Shown here piece by piece: positions 28,514-37,468 of a stretch of 50,970 nucleotides of DNA. Within the stretch, counting starts at the first letter, position 1, and each line of letters starts with the position of its first letter. This DNA is from an uncultured Thermoleophilia bacterium (lineage in GTDB: Bacteria; Actinomycetota; Thermoleophilia; UBA2241), in the NCBI GenBank assembly GCA_903862845.1, contig CAIOZS010000236.1, forward strand, positions 1 to 50,970, given 5' to 3'. The notes under the pieces were generated by a model. The model had not been told where the DNA came from. It saw only the letters and a list, made by a program, of their open reading frames with translations, and searched no databases. The position numbers and the translations under genes are program-made.

Positions 28514-29706
28514 GCGATCCCCAGGGCGCGCAGCACGTCGCGCCAGCTGCCGCTCACCTCGCTGCCGTCGGCGAGCTCGAGGATGTAGGAGCCGCCGCTG
28601 CGCTGCAGGCGCGGGCGCGGCGGCGCCGGCGCGCCCGCGGGAAGAGCGGCGACCGCCCAGCCGGCGCGACGCAGTTCCATGGCCCGCGCCGGCTCGTCGA
28701 GCCCGCCGGCAAAGGCGATACAGGCCGGAGCGGCAGCGGGCACGGCGCCGGCCTCCTCGAGCGCCTCGTGCAGCCTGTCCAGGGCGATGGCGAAGCCGAC
28801 CCCGGGGATGTCCCACGCGAAGCGCGCGAGCAGGCCGTCGTAGCGCCCGCCGGAGGCGATGGGCAGGCCGACGCCCGGGGCGTAGGCCTCGAAGATGACG
28901 CCGCTATAGTAGGTAAGGTCCTGGTAGAGGCCGAAATCGAGGGCGAGCGAATCCTCGAAGCCGGCGTTCGCGACAAGGTCCCTGACCTCCACGAGGTGCC
29001 GGATGGCCTCGTCCATAGCGTCGCTGCTGGCCATCTTGCGGACCTGGCTGAGCGCATCGCGGGTACCGCTGAGCTCAAGAGTACGCCACAGGACCTTGAG
29101 AGCATTCTGATCCACGCCGGCGTTGCCGGCGATGCTCTCGAGCATGGGGTAGTCGCGGCCGGCCAGCGCCTCGAGGAACTTCTCGCGGTCATCGTCGAGG
29201 CCCAGCGAGTCGACCAGCGCCGTGTAGAAGGCCACCGTCCCCAGAGCCACGCGGAACCCGCGCAGCCCGAGCGCGGCGAGACAGTCGCAGAGCAGGACCA
29301 CGCACTCGGCGTCGGCGGCCGCCGAGCGCAGGCCGAGGAGCTCGGCGCCGGCCTGCACGAACTCGCCGTCCTGGCTGCGCTGCGGCGCCCAGGGACGGAT
29401 CGAAGGCGCCACGTAGAAAAGGCGCAGAGGAAGCGGCTTCTCGTGGAACCGGGCGGCCGCCAGCCGCGCCACCGGCACCGTCATGTCCGTGCGAGCCATG
29501 AGCTCGTGACCCTGCTGGTCGCGGAGCCTGTACCCGGCCTCCAGGGTGTCGTCCTCCACCGCCTCGAGCGTCTCGGCGTACTCGAGCCACGGGGTGCGCA
29601 CCTCGCCGTAGCCATAGGCCTCGAAGCGGCGGCAGAGCGCGGCCTCGATGGCCCGCAGCTCGCCCGACTCGGGGGGCAGCACGTCGCGCATACCTTCGGG
29701 GATCAT
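28510..29706 (-). CDS. hisZ: ATP phosphoribosyltransferase regulatory subunit
   Basis: The 398-aa product resembles histidyl-tRNA synthetase: PEGMRDVLPPESGELRAIE, RTPWLEYAETLE, and SGGRYDGLLARF. It does not have the anticodon-binding domain, and lies directly before hisG with a 4-bp overlap, which separates HisZ from HisS. It senses histidine and activates short HisG. AAAGG precedes the ATG. The C-terminal ~90 residues are Ala/Pro-rich. Confidence 0.9.
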   Translation of the reverse strand: MIPEGMRDVLPPESGELRAIEAALCRRFEAYGYGEVRTPWLEYAETLEAVEDDTLEAGYRLRDQQGHELMARTDMTVPVARLAAARFHEKPLPLRLFYVAPSIRPWAPQRSQDGEFVQAGAELLGLRSAAADAECVVLLCDCLAALGLRGFRVALGTVAFYTALVDSLGLDDDREKFLEALAGRDYPMLESIAGNAGVDQNALKVLWRTLELSGTRDALSQVRKMASSDAMDEAIRHLVEVRDLVANAGFEDSLALDFGLYQDLTYYSGVIFEAYAPGVGLPIASGGRYDGLLARFAWDIPGVGFAIALDRLHEALEEAGAVPAAAPACIAFAGGLDEPARAMELRRAGWAVAALPAGAPAPPRPRLQRSGGSYILELADGSEVSGSWRDVLRALGIA

Positions 29707-29739
29707 GGCCGCCTTTCTCGCGGATCCGCGCCGCCGGCC

Positions 29740-32700
29740 TCAGCCGACGCCGACGCAGCTCTCGCCGAGCAGTGCCTTGAGCTCCGCGTACAGGCCGGCC
29801 ACGGGCTCGACCCGCCAACCGTCGCCGACGCGCAGCTTCTTGCGTTCGTCGTCGCGCACCATCTGCAATACCACCGGAACCCGGCCGGGAAAGTCGCCGA
29901 GGATGCGCTTGAGATCGGCGAGCACCGTGGGCCGCACCCTGCGGGCGTCGATGGTGACCGTCAGGGGGCGGTACTCGCTGACGCCGCTGAACGGCAGGAC
30001 CTCGATGGCGATCAGCGTGGTCTCGCCCTCGGACTTGCGCTCCACGCGCCCCTTCACCTTGACAATGCCGTCTTCGACGAGCAGATCCCGGTACTGCTCG
30101 TAGGTCGCCGGCCAGGCGCGACACTCGACGCCGCCGTCGATGTCCTCGAGGCGGAACGCCAGCCACACGCCCCCGTTCTTGCTGACCTTCTTCTGCGCGT
30201 TGGCAACGATACCGCCGGTCCAGAGCATGCCTCCGTCGACGGCGTCGTCGAGCCCGCCCACCGCCACCTCGATCTCGTCGCGAAGCTGCTCGCGCAGATC
30301 TCTGAGCGGGTGCGAGGAGACGTAGAGGCCCAGCGCCTCTTTCTCCTGCCTGAGCAGCGTCGCCTGGTCGAACTCGCGGCGCGACACTTGCGGCTCGTGA
30401 GCGGCGGGCTCCGCGGCGCCGGCCATGTCGAACAGGCCGCCCTGGCCCTGGGCCGCGTCCTTGCGGCGGCGCTCGCCGTCGGCCATGGCCACCGGCAAGG
30501 CCTCGAGCATGCCACGGCGCGGATCGCCGGAGCCGTCGAACGCGCCGCTGCGGATGAGCGCCTCGAGGACGCGCTTGTTGGCCTGCTGCGAGTCGACCCG
30601 CGCGCAGAAATCGAAGATGGAGGTGAAGGGGCCGGAGGCGCGCGCCGCGATGATCGCCTCGATGGCGCCGACGCCGACGCCCTTTACGGCGTTGAGCCCG
30701 AAACGGATCTTGCCCTCGATGACGGTGAAGCCCACGTCGCTCTCGTTGACGTCCGGCGGCAAGATCTCGATGCCGAGCTCGTGGCACTGGTTCACGTAGA
30801 ACGGCACCTTGTCCTTGGTGTTCATGACGCTGCTGATGAGCGCCGCCATGTACTCCACCGGGTAGTTGGCCTTCAGCCACGCCGTGCGGTAGCTGATCAG
30901 CGCGTAGCAGGCGGCGTGGCTCTTGTTGAACGAGTAGTCGCCGGTGGCCTCGAAGTTGGCCCACAGCTTGTTGGCCACGGCCGGCGGCACGCCGCTGGCG
31001 CCGAGGCCCTCCATGAGCGGCTCTTTGAGCGTGGCCATAAGCTTGCGGTCTTTCTTGCTGATGGCCTTGCGCAGATCGTCGGCCTGCGCCGGCGTGAACC
31101 CGCCGACGCGCCGGGCGATGGCCATGTACTGCTCCTGGTAGATGGTCACGCCGTGCGTGGGCTCCAGGATCGGGCGAAGGGCCTCGTGGTCGTAGACGAC
31201 CGACGCCGGATCCTTCTTGTTGCGCGCATACGTGGGGATGTACTGCATCGGCCCCGGGCGGTAGAGGGCGACGATGGCGATAAGGTCCTCGAACTGAGTG
31301 GGCCGCACGTCGCGCAGCGCGTCGCGCATGCCCGGGCTCTCGAACTGGAACACGCCGGTGGAGTCGCCGCGCGCCAGCATCTTGTACGTCTTCTCGTCGT
31401 CGAGCGGCAGCCGGTCGATCTCGATGCAGATGCCGTCGGTCCGCTCGATGATGTCGAGCGCGTCCTCGATCACGTCCAGGTTGCGCAGCCCGAGGAAGTC
31501 CATCTTGAGGAGGCCGAGCTTGGCGACGTCGTTCATGTCGAACTGCGTGACGAGCTCGGCGTCGCCCTTCTTCTGCAGCGGCAGGTACTCGGTGAGCGGC
31601 TGGTCGCTGATCACCACCGCCGCAGCGTGGATGGAGTCGTTGCGGATGAGGCCCTCAAGGCTCATGGCCAGGTCGACGACATCCTTGACCTCCGCGTCGG
31701 CGTCGTAGGCGACCTTGAGCTCGCCGCCGGGGAGCAGCGCCTGACTGAACGTGGCCGGTGGCGCCTGCTCGGGGATCATCTTGGCGATCTTGTCGCCGAC
31801 GGCGTAGGCCTTGCCCATGACGCGGGCGGCGTCGCGCACGGCCGCCCGCGCCGCCATCGTGCCGAAGGTGATGATCTGCGCGACGTGGTCGCGGCCGTAC
31901 TTGTCGGCGACGTAGTCGATGACCTTCCCGCGGCCGGCCACGCTGAAATCCATGTCGATATCGGGCATGCTCTTGCGCCCCGGGTTGAGAAAGCGCTCGA
32001 AGAGGAGGTCGTACTTGAGCGGGTCGATGTCGGTGATGCCGAGGGAGTAGCTCACGATGGAGCCGGCCGCCGAGCCGCGCCCGGGCCCGACACCGATGCC
32101 GTTGTCCTTGGCGAACTTGACGTAGTCCCAGACGATGAGGAAGTAGGCGTCGAAGCCCATGTCGCCGATGACGCCGAGCTCGAACTCGAGGCGCTCGCGC
32201 GCCTCGGCGGACGGCTCGGCGCCGTAGCGGCGCACGATGCCCGTCTCGCAGAGCTCGCGCAGATAGGAACCCTCAGTCTTACCCTCAGGTACAGGGTACG
32301 AGGGTAGCAGGTACGTGCCGAAGTCGAGGCTCACGTCGCAGCGCGCGGCGATCTCGACAGTGGCCGCGCAGGCGCCCGGGTAGTCCCTGAAGCGCTCCTC
32401 CATCTCCTCGCCGGACTTGAGGTAGAACTCGTCGCTCCTGTAGCGCATGCGGTGCTCGTCGGCGAGGTTGCTCTGCGTCTGGATGCACAGCAGCGCATCG
32501 TGGGCGAAGTTGTCGTCGTGACGCAGGTAGTGCACGTCGTTAGTGGCGACGGTGCGCAGGCCGGCCTTTTCGGCGAGCAGCGCGAGCTTGGGGAGCAGCT
32601 CGCGCTGCTCGGCCAGGCCGGCGTCCTGGAGCTCGACGTAGACGTTCTCGGGGCCGAGCAGATCGGCGAGGCGCCGCACCTCGGCCAGGGCGGCCGCATC

Positions 32701-33150
32701 ATCGCCGTCGCGGAGGAGCAGGGCGGCGCGCCCGCTCATGCAGCCGGTGAGCGCGATCAGGCCCTCGTGATGCTCGGTGAGCAGCTCCCAGTCGGCGCGC
32801 GGCTTGTAGTAGTACCCCTCGAGATAGGCCCGCGTGCTGAGCTTGACGAGGTTCTTGTAGCCGGTCTGGTCGCGGGCCAGCAGCGTGAGGTGCGCGTTCT
32901 TCTCTTTGACCCCGGTCCGCGAGCTGCGGTCGGTGGCCATGTAGAGCTCGAGGCCGATGATGGGCTTGATGCCCTCGTCATGGGCGGCGCGATAGAACTT
33001 GACGACGCCGCCCAGCGTGCCGTGGTCGGTGAGCGCCACGGCCGGCATGCCCAGCTCTTTGGCCCTCTGGACGAGGCTCTTCACACGGCAGGCGCCGTCG
33101 AGCAGCGAGTACTCGCTGTGGACGTGGAGATGGACGAAATCGGCGGTCAT
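29740..33150 (-). CDS. dnaE: DNA polymerase III alpha subunit
   Basis: The 1136-aa replicative polymerase begins with a PHP domain (FVHLHVHSEYSLLDGAC). The catalytic palm contains VGPGRGSAAGSIVSYSLGI and the acids of PDIDMDFS at about 394-400. The finger and beta-binding regions (GVTIYQEQYM, NKSHAACYALISYRTAW) follow, then an OB fold near the end (IVKVKGRVERKSE). Its length is slightly below typical DnaE1. It lies 33 bp upstream of hisZ in the same direction and is divergent from the hopanoid operon. Confidence 0.97.
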   Translation of the reverse strand: MTADFVHLHVHSEYSLLDGACRVKSLVQRAKELGMPAVALTDHGTLGGVVKFYRAAHDEGIKPIIGLELYMATDRSSRTGVKEKNAHLTLLARDQTGYKNLVKLSTRAYLEGYYYKPRADWELLTEHHEGLIALTGCMSGRAALLLRDGDDAAALAEVRRLADLLGPENVYVELQDAGLAEQRELLPKLALLAEKAGLRTVATNDVHYLRHDDNFAHDALLCIQTQSNLADEHRMRYRSDEFYLKSGEEMEERFRDYPGACAATVEIAARCDVSLDFGTYLLPSYPVPEGKTEGSYLRELCETGIVRRYGAEPSAEARERLEFELGVIGDMGFDAYFLIVWDYVKFAKDNGIGVGPGRGSAAGSIVSYSLGITDIDPLKYDLLFERFLNPGRKSMPDIDMDFSVAGRGKVIDYVADKYGRDHVAQIITFGTMAARAAVRDAARVMGKAYAVGDKIAKMIPEQAPPATFSQALLPGGELKVAYDADAEVKDVVDLAMSLEGLIRNDSIHAAAVVISDQPLTEYLPLQKKGDAELVTQFDMNDVAKLGLLKMDFLGLRNLDVIEDALDIIERTDGICIEIDRLPLDDEKTYKMLARGDSTGVFQFESPGMRDALRDVRPTQFEDLIAIVALYRPGPMQYIPTYARNKKDPASVVYDHEALRPILEPTHGVTIYQEQYMAIARRVGGFTPAQADDLRKAISKKDRKLMATLKEPLMEGLGASGVPPAVANKLWANFEATGDYSFNKSHAACYALISYRTAWLKANYPVEYMAALISSVMNTKDKVPFYVNQCHELGIEILPPDVNESDVGFTVIEGKIRFGLNAVKGVGVGAIEAIIAARASGPFTSIFDFCARVDSQQANKRVLEALIRSGAFDGSGDPRRGMLEALPVAMADGERRRKDAAQGQGGLFDMAGAAEPAAHEPQVSRREFDQATLLRQEKEALGLYVSSHPLRDLREQLRDEIEVAVGGLDDAVDGGMLWTGGIVANAQKKVSKNGGVWLAFRLEDIDGGVECRAWPATYEQYRDLLVEDGIVKVKGRVERKSEGETTLIAIEVLPFSGVSEYRPLTVTIDARRVRPTVLADLKRILGDFPGRVPVVLQMVRDDERKKLRVGDGWRVEPVAGLYAELKALLGESCVGVG

Positions 33151-33161
33151 CTAGGCTACCG

Positions 33162-33167
33162 ATTCTA
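33162..33167 (-). promoter_or_regulatory. possible -10 of the dnaE promoter
   Basis: On the minus strand TAGAAT ends 11 nt before the dnaE ATG at 33150. The match to TANNNT is full. No good -35 is seen at 17 bp, and no clear ribosome binding site precedes the ATG, so a very short leader is likely. Confidence 0.35.
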
Positions 33168-33259
33168 GCACCTCCGCGGCGGCCTCCTGTGGGGCCTCGC
33201 GGCTGCGGACCACCTGACGGAGGCTCCGGGAGAACGGCGGTACGATAGGATGGCCGCAC

Positions 33260-34147
33260 ATGCTCGCAGAGACACCTCCTCAGGGACTGAGCGATACTGG
33301 CGAACTTCTCCTGGTCGGCGCGTCAACCGACGCCCAGGGCATCATGGCGCAGGCCGCGACTGAGAACTTTCCCGTGGCATCGCGCCTGTTCCCGCGTGCC
33401 CTCAGGCCTCACCTCCTGGCCATCTATGGCTTCGCCCGCCTGGTGGACGACATCGGCGACGAGGCGCCGGGAGACCGCCTCAGCCTCCTCGCCGCGGTGT
33501 CGGCCCAGCTGGACACGATCTACGCCGGGGCTACGCCTTCCCACGTGCTCCTGCGGCGCCTGGCGTACACCGTCCGCTGTTTCGACATCCCCAGATCGCC
33601 GCTAGACCGCCTGGTACAGGCCAACGTCCAGGACCAGGTCGTCGACCGCTACGAGACGTTCGCCGACCTGCTCGCCTATTGCCGCCTGTCCGCGCAGCCG
33701 GTGGGCGAGCTCGTGCTCCGCGTGGCGGAGCTCTGCACGCCGGAGCGCCTCGCACTCTCCGATCGCGTGTGCAGCGGCCTCCAGCTGGTCGAGCTCTGGC
33801 AGGACTTAGGCGAGGACGCCGCCAAGGGGCGCATCTACCTCCCGGCGGAGGACATGCGCCGCTTCGGCTACGGCGATGACGACCTCCTCACGGGAGTGGT
33901 CGACGACCGTTTCAGGCGCCTCATGACCTTCGAGGCGGCGCGCACGCGGCGGCTTCTCGAGAGCGGCCGGGCGCTCCATCGGACCATCCCCGGCCGTCTG
34001 GGATTCGCGATACGCCTCTACGCGGCCGGCGGCTCGGCAGCGCTGGACGACCTGCGGCAAAGGGGGTACGCCACGTTCGACTCGTCGGCGCACGCTGGAC
34101 GGGGGCGTAGGTGGTTGTCCGCGGCGCGAGAACTGCTGCGCACGTGA
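33260..34147 (+). CDS. hpnC: squalene synthase HpnC
   Basis: The 295-aa product is of the squalene/phytoene synthase family. ENFPVASRLFPRALRPHLLA and IYGFARLVDDIGDEAPGDR are the HpnC N-terminal signature with the first Asp-rich site; QLVELWQDLGEDAAKGRIYL gives the second. In the HpnCDE route HpnC converts hydroxysqualene diphosphate product of HpnD to hydroxysqualene. The ATG at 33260 has GGATGG upstream; a start at 33344 (MAQAATENF) is also possible because the first 28 residues are unconserved. First gene of the hopanoid operon. Confidence 0.9.
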   Translation: MLAETPPQGLSDTGELLLVGASTDAQGIMAQAATENFPVASRLFPRALRPHLLAIYGFARLVDDIGDEAPGDRLSLLAAVSAQLDTIYAGATPSHVLLRRLAYTVRCFDIPRSPLDRLVQANVQDQVVDRYETFADLLAYCRLSAQPVGELVLRVAELCTPERLALSDRVCSGLQLVELWQDLGEDAAKGRIYLPAEDMRRFGYGDDDLLTGVVDDRFRRLMTFEAARTRRLLESGRALHRTIPGRLGFAIRLYAAGGSAALDDLRQRGYATFDSSAHAGRGRRWLSAARELLRT

Positions 34148-34172
34148 GTGCGACGCAGGGGAGGTGATCGCT

Positions 34173-35060
34173 GTGGGGCGGCGGGATCTTGCACAAGGTG
34201 GTCACGTGTTGCCCGAGACCGCGGCGATCCGTTACTGCGAAGACGTGACCCGCCGCGAGGCAAGCAACTTCTGGTACGGAATCCGCCTGCTGCCGACCAC
34301 GAAGCGGCGCGCCCTTGCCGCCGTGTACGCTATGGCGCGGCGGATCGACGACATCGGCGACGGAGCACTGCCCTCCGGCGAGAAGGCGGCGAAGCTCGAT
34401 GAGGTCAGCGACTCGTTGCGGACGCTCGACGCCTCGGCGAGCGATCCCGTGACCGCCGCCCTGGGCCAGGTCCAGCGCGTCTGCCGCCTCCCGCTCGACG
34501 CGTTCGACAGTCTTGTGCAAGGGGTGCGCATGGACGTCGACGAGGCGACCTACCAGACCGTCGACGATCTCGTGCCGTACTGCCGTTGCGTCGCCGGGTC
34601 GGTCGGGCGCCTGTCGCTCGCCGTCTTCATGATCGGCGAGGACCGGGACACGACCGCGGAGGCACGGCTGGCCGATGACCTCGGCGTCGCACTCCAGCTC
34701 ACGAACATCGTGCGTGACGTGCGCGAGGACTTGGAGATGGGTCGCGTGTACCTGCCGGCCGCCGACCTCGACCGCTTCGGCCTCACGGCCGACGGGCTGA
34801 GGGTGCCGTCGGAGGCGGCCGCGGCGCTCATCCGCTTCGAGGCCGCGAGAGCCGACGAGTGGTTCGAACGCGGCCTGCGCCTGCTACCCCGTCTCGACCG
34901 CCGCAGCGCCGCTTGCGTCGGCGCCATGGCCGCGATCTACCACCGGCTCCTGCACCGCATCGAACGCCACCCGGATGAGATCTTCCGCGGTCGAGTCTCG
35001 TTGCCCGCCGCCGAGAAGCTCCTCGTGGCGGCGCGCGCGCTCGTCGGCGCAGGAGTGTGA
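34173..35060 (+). CDS. hpnD: presqualene diphosphate synthase HpnD
   Basis: The 295-aa product has SNFWYGIRLLPTTKRRAL, ARRIDDIGDG, MDVDEATYQTVDDLVPYC and LQLTNIVRDVREDLEMGRVY, the two Asp-rich substrate sites of head-to-head condensing enzymes. HpnD joins two FPP to presqualene diphosphate. The GTG at 34173 is chosen because AGGGGAGG ends 8 nt upstream; the GTG at 34164 overlaps that site. It is 25 bp after hpnC. Confidence 0.9.
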   Translation: MGRRDLAQGGHVLPETAAIRYCEDVTRREASNFWYGIRLLPTTKRRALAAVYAMARRIDDIGDGALPSGEKAAKLDEVSDSLRTLDASASDPVTAALGQVQRVCRLPLDAFDSLVQGVRMDVDEATYQTVDDLVPYCRCVAGSVGRLSLAVFMIGEDRDTTAEARLADDLGVALQLTNIVRDVREDLEMGRVYLPAADLDRFGLTADGLRVPSEAAAALIRFEAARADEWFERGLRLLPRLDRRSAACVGAMAAIYHRLLHRIERHPDEIFRGRVSLPAAEKLLVAARALVGAGV

Positions 35061-35066
35061 CGAGCG

Positions 35067-36440
35067 GTGCTGCCGCCCGTGCCGCAAACGAGCCGCCTGC
35101 CGCGCACAGTGATCGTGGTCGGCGGCGGCCTTGCCGGCATCACGAGCGCGCTGGCCTGCGCCGACGCCGGCGCCGAGGTCACGCTGTACGAATCGCGGCG
35201 CTCGCTGGGCGGCGCGGCCTCGTCGGTACGCCTCGGCGGCCTCGAGGTCGATGCGGGCCAGCACGTGTTCTTGCGCTGCTGCTCGGCCTATCGCCGGCTC
35301 CTGCGCCGCCTCAGATCGGACCACCTCACGGAACTGCAGGAGCGCATGGACATCGTCGTCCTCCATCGCGACGGCCGGCGCGGCCGACTCCGGCGCAACG
35401 GTCTGCCGGCGCCCCTCCACCTCGCGCGCTCGCTGGCGACCTACCCGTTCCTGACCCCGAGCGAGCGCGGCCGGGCCGCGCTCACCGCCGTGGAGCTCGG
35501 CGGTCTCGAGACCGAGGACAGGCGGCTCGACAGCCAGACGTTCGGTTCCTGGCTCGCCGCGCACGGCCAGACGACCGGCGCCATCGCCTCGCTGTGGAAC
35601 CTCATCGGTCAGTCGACCCTCAACCTTCGCGCCGATCAGGCGAGCCTGCTGCTCGCGGCCCGCGTCTTTCAGACCGGCCTGCTCGCCCGTACCGCGGCGG
35701 CCGACATCGGCGCCTCCACGGTGCCTCTGGCCAGACTCCACGCGGCGCCGGCCATGACCGCCTTGAGAGAGGCCGGCGTCGCGGTGAACCTGGGGGCGCC
35801 GGTCCAGAGCCTCGCCGGCGAAGCCTCGGGCTGCCGCGTGGCGACTCGGCACCGCTCGGCGCGTGCAGACGCTGTGATCCTCGCCGTCCCGCCGGCCCGG
35901 GCCGCTCGCCTGCTTCCGCCGGGCGCTCTCCCTGGCGGCGTAGACCTGACCGCCCTCGGCGCCTCGGCGATTGTCAGCGCGCACGTCGTGTACGACCGGC
36001 CAGTGATGCCGTGCGCGTTCGTCGCCGCCCTCGATTCTCCAGTGCAGTGGGCCTTCGACCGCAGCCGCTACGCGGGGCTCGAGCGCGGCCGCTACTTGAC
36101 GGTGACGATCTCGGACGCGAACGACCTGCTCCGCGAGCCGGTGGCCGAGCTCCGCGACCTGCTGCTTCCGGCTCTCGCACAGCTCCTCCCCGCCGCCCGC
36201 GAGGCGCGCGTCGAGCGGTTCCTCGTGACGCGCGTCCGGGCCGCGACGTTCCGCCAGGCTCCCGGGAGCGCACGCCATCGCCCCGGCCCGCGCACCGCCC
36301 TGCCCGGCCTATTCCTGGCCGGCGCCTACACCGACACGGGCTGGCCGGACACGATGGAGAGCGCGGTCCGCAGCGGGCTGCGCGCGGCCGGGCAAGCCTT
36401 GGGCGCACAAGCGCATGAGGGCGCGAGAGGCGCGGCGTGA
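35067..36440 (+). CDS. hpnE: FAD-dependent hydroxysqualene dehydroxylase HpnE
   Basis: The 457-aa product opens with a dinucleotide-binding fold (TVIVVGGGLAGITSALACAD, ending in LYESRRSLGG) and has the amine-oxidase-type C-terminus LPGLFLAGAYTDTGWPDTME. It reduces hydroxysqualene to squalene in the HpnCDE route. The GTG at 35067 lies 6 bp after the hpnD stop with AGGAG 11 nt before it. Its stop overlaps the polyprenyl synthase start. Confidence 0.92.
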   Translation: MLPPVPQTSRLPRTVIVVGGGLAGITSALACADAGAEVTLYESRRSLGGAASSVRLGGLEVDAGQHVFLRCCSAYRRLLRRLRSDHLTELQERMDIVVLHRDGRRGRLRRNGLPAPLHLARSLATYPFLTPSERGRAALTAVELGGLETEDRRLDSQTFGSWLAAHGQTTGAIASLWNLIGQSTLNLRADQASLLLAARVFQTGLLARTAAADIGASTVPLARLHAAPAMTALREAGVAVNLGAPVQSLAGEASGCRVATRHRSARADAVILAVPPARAARLLPPGALPGGVDLTALGASAIVSAHVVYDRPVMPCAFVAALDSPVQWAFDRSRYAGLERGRYLTVTISDANDLLREPVAELRDLLLPALAQLLPAAREARVERFLVTRVRAATFRQAPGSARHRPGPRTALPGLFLAGAYTDTGWPDTMESAVRSGLRAAGQALGAQAHEGARGAA

Positions 36441-37468
36441 GCGCCGCGTGCAACCAGTCGGGGGCGTCAGGCGCGGAGCCAGAGGCGCTCCTGCGCCACC
36501 GCGCCCTGATCGAGAGTGCCCTACGCGCCGAGGTCGACCGCCTGCCGCCGGGCTGCGTGCCGGCGGTGGCCTACCACCTCGGCTGGCGCGACGCGGACGG
36601 CCGGGAGCTCCACGGGCACGGCGGCAAGGTGATCCGCCCGGCCATGACGCTGCTCGCAGCGGAGGCGGTGGGCGCCGCACCCGAGACGGCGCTGCCCGGC
36701 GCCGTCGCGCTCGAGCTCGTCCACAACTTCTCGCTCATCCACGACGACATCATGGACGGCGACACCCAGAGGCGGCACAGGACGACGGTCTGGGCGCAGT
36801 GGGGCGTCGCGCACGCGGTCATCGTAGGCGACGCCCTGCACGCACACGCGCAGCGGCTGCTGCTCGAAGACGAGCACGCCGGAGGAACGGCCGCGGCGGC
36901 GGAGATGGCGCGCGCGACCGCTCTCATGATCGAAGGACAGCTCGAGGACATGAGCCTGGCGGAGAGCGGTGAGGCCGTCGTGGACCGCACCGTCACCATG
37001 GAGGCCCACAAGACCGGCGCCCTGTTCGCCTGCGCCTGCGCCCTCGGCGCCCTCCTCGGCGGTGCCGGGGAGACCCAGATCGCGGCGTTGCGCGCGTTCG
37101 GGCTCGACCTGGGTCTCTGCTTCCAGGCGGTCGACGACGTGCTCGGCATCTGGGGAGACCCCGCGATGACCGGCAAGCCGGCCGCCAGCGACCTGCGCGA
37201 GGGCAAGATGAGTCTCCCGGTGGTGTATGCCCTCGGGTCACCCGAGGGCGACCGCCTCTCGGAGGCCCTCGCCGGGGACCTCGATGAAAAGGCGAGCGCC
37301 GCGGCCATGGCCGCCCTCGACGCCGCCGGCAGCCGTGAGTGGTGCGACGCCTTCGCGCGCCGTCACCTCGAGCGTGCCCTCGAAGTGCTCGCAGGCGGCG
37401 ACCTGAGACCGGGGCCGACTGCGGATCTGACCGCCATCGCCCGCTTCCTTGTGGAGAGAGGGTTCTGA
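36437..37468 (+). CDS. polyprenyl diphosphate synthase (FPP/GGPP type)
   Basis: The 343-aa trans-isoprenyl diphosphate synthase has the first Asp-rich motif DDIMD at 103-107 and the second as DDVLG at 233-237, with GKVIRPAM at 63-70 and GKPAASDLREGKMSLPVVYA after it. Two residues before the first Asp is a Ile-His pair (LIHDD). In this operon it most probably makes FPP for HpnD. The GTG start overlaps the hpnE stop (GTGA). Confidence 0.9.
   Translation: MSAACNQSGASGAEPEALLRHRALIESALRAEVDRLPPGCVPAVAYHLGWRDADGRELHGHGGKVIRPAMTLLAAEAVGAAPETALPGAVALELVHNFSLIHDDIMDGDTQRRHRTTVWAQWGVAHAVIVGDALHAHAQRLLLEDEHAGGTAAAAEMARATALMIEGQLEDMSLAESGEAVVDRTVTMEAHKTGALFACACALGALLGGAGETQIAALRAFGLDLGLCFQAVDDVLGIWGDPAMTGKPAASDLREGKMSLPVVYALGSPEGDRLSEALAGDLDEKASAAAMAALDAAGSREWCDAFARRHLERALEVLAGGDLRPGPTADLTAIARFLVERGF

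Noticed and set aside
28768-32307. 3.5-kb plus-strand frame over hisZ and dnaE
   Set aside because: Complementary to catalytic motifs of DnaE; composition is that of an antisense frame.
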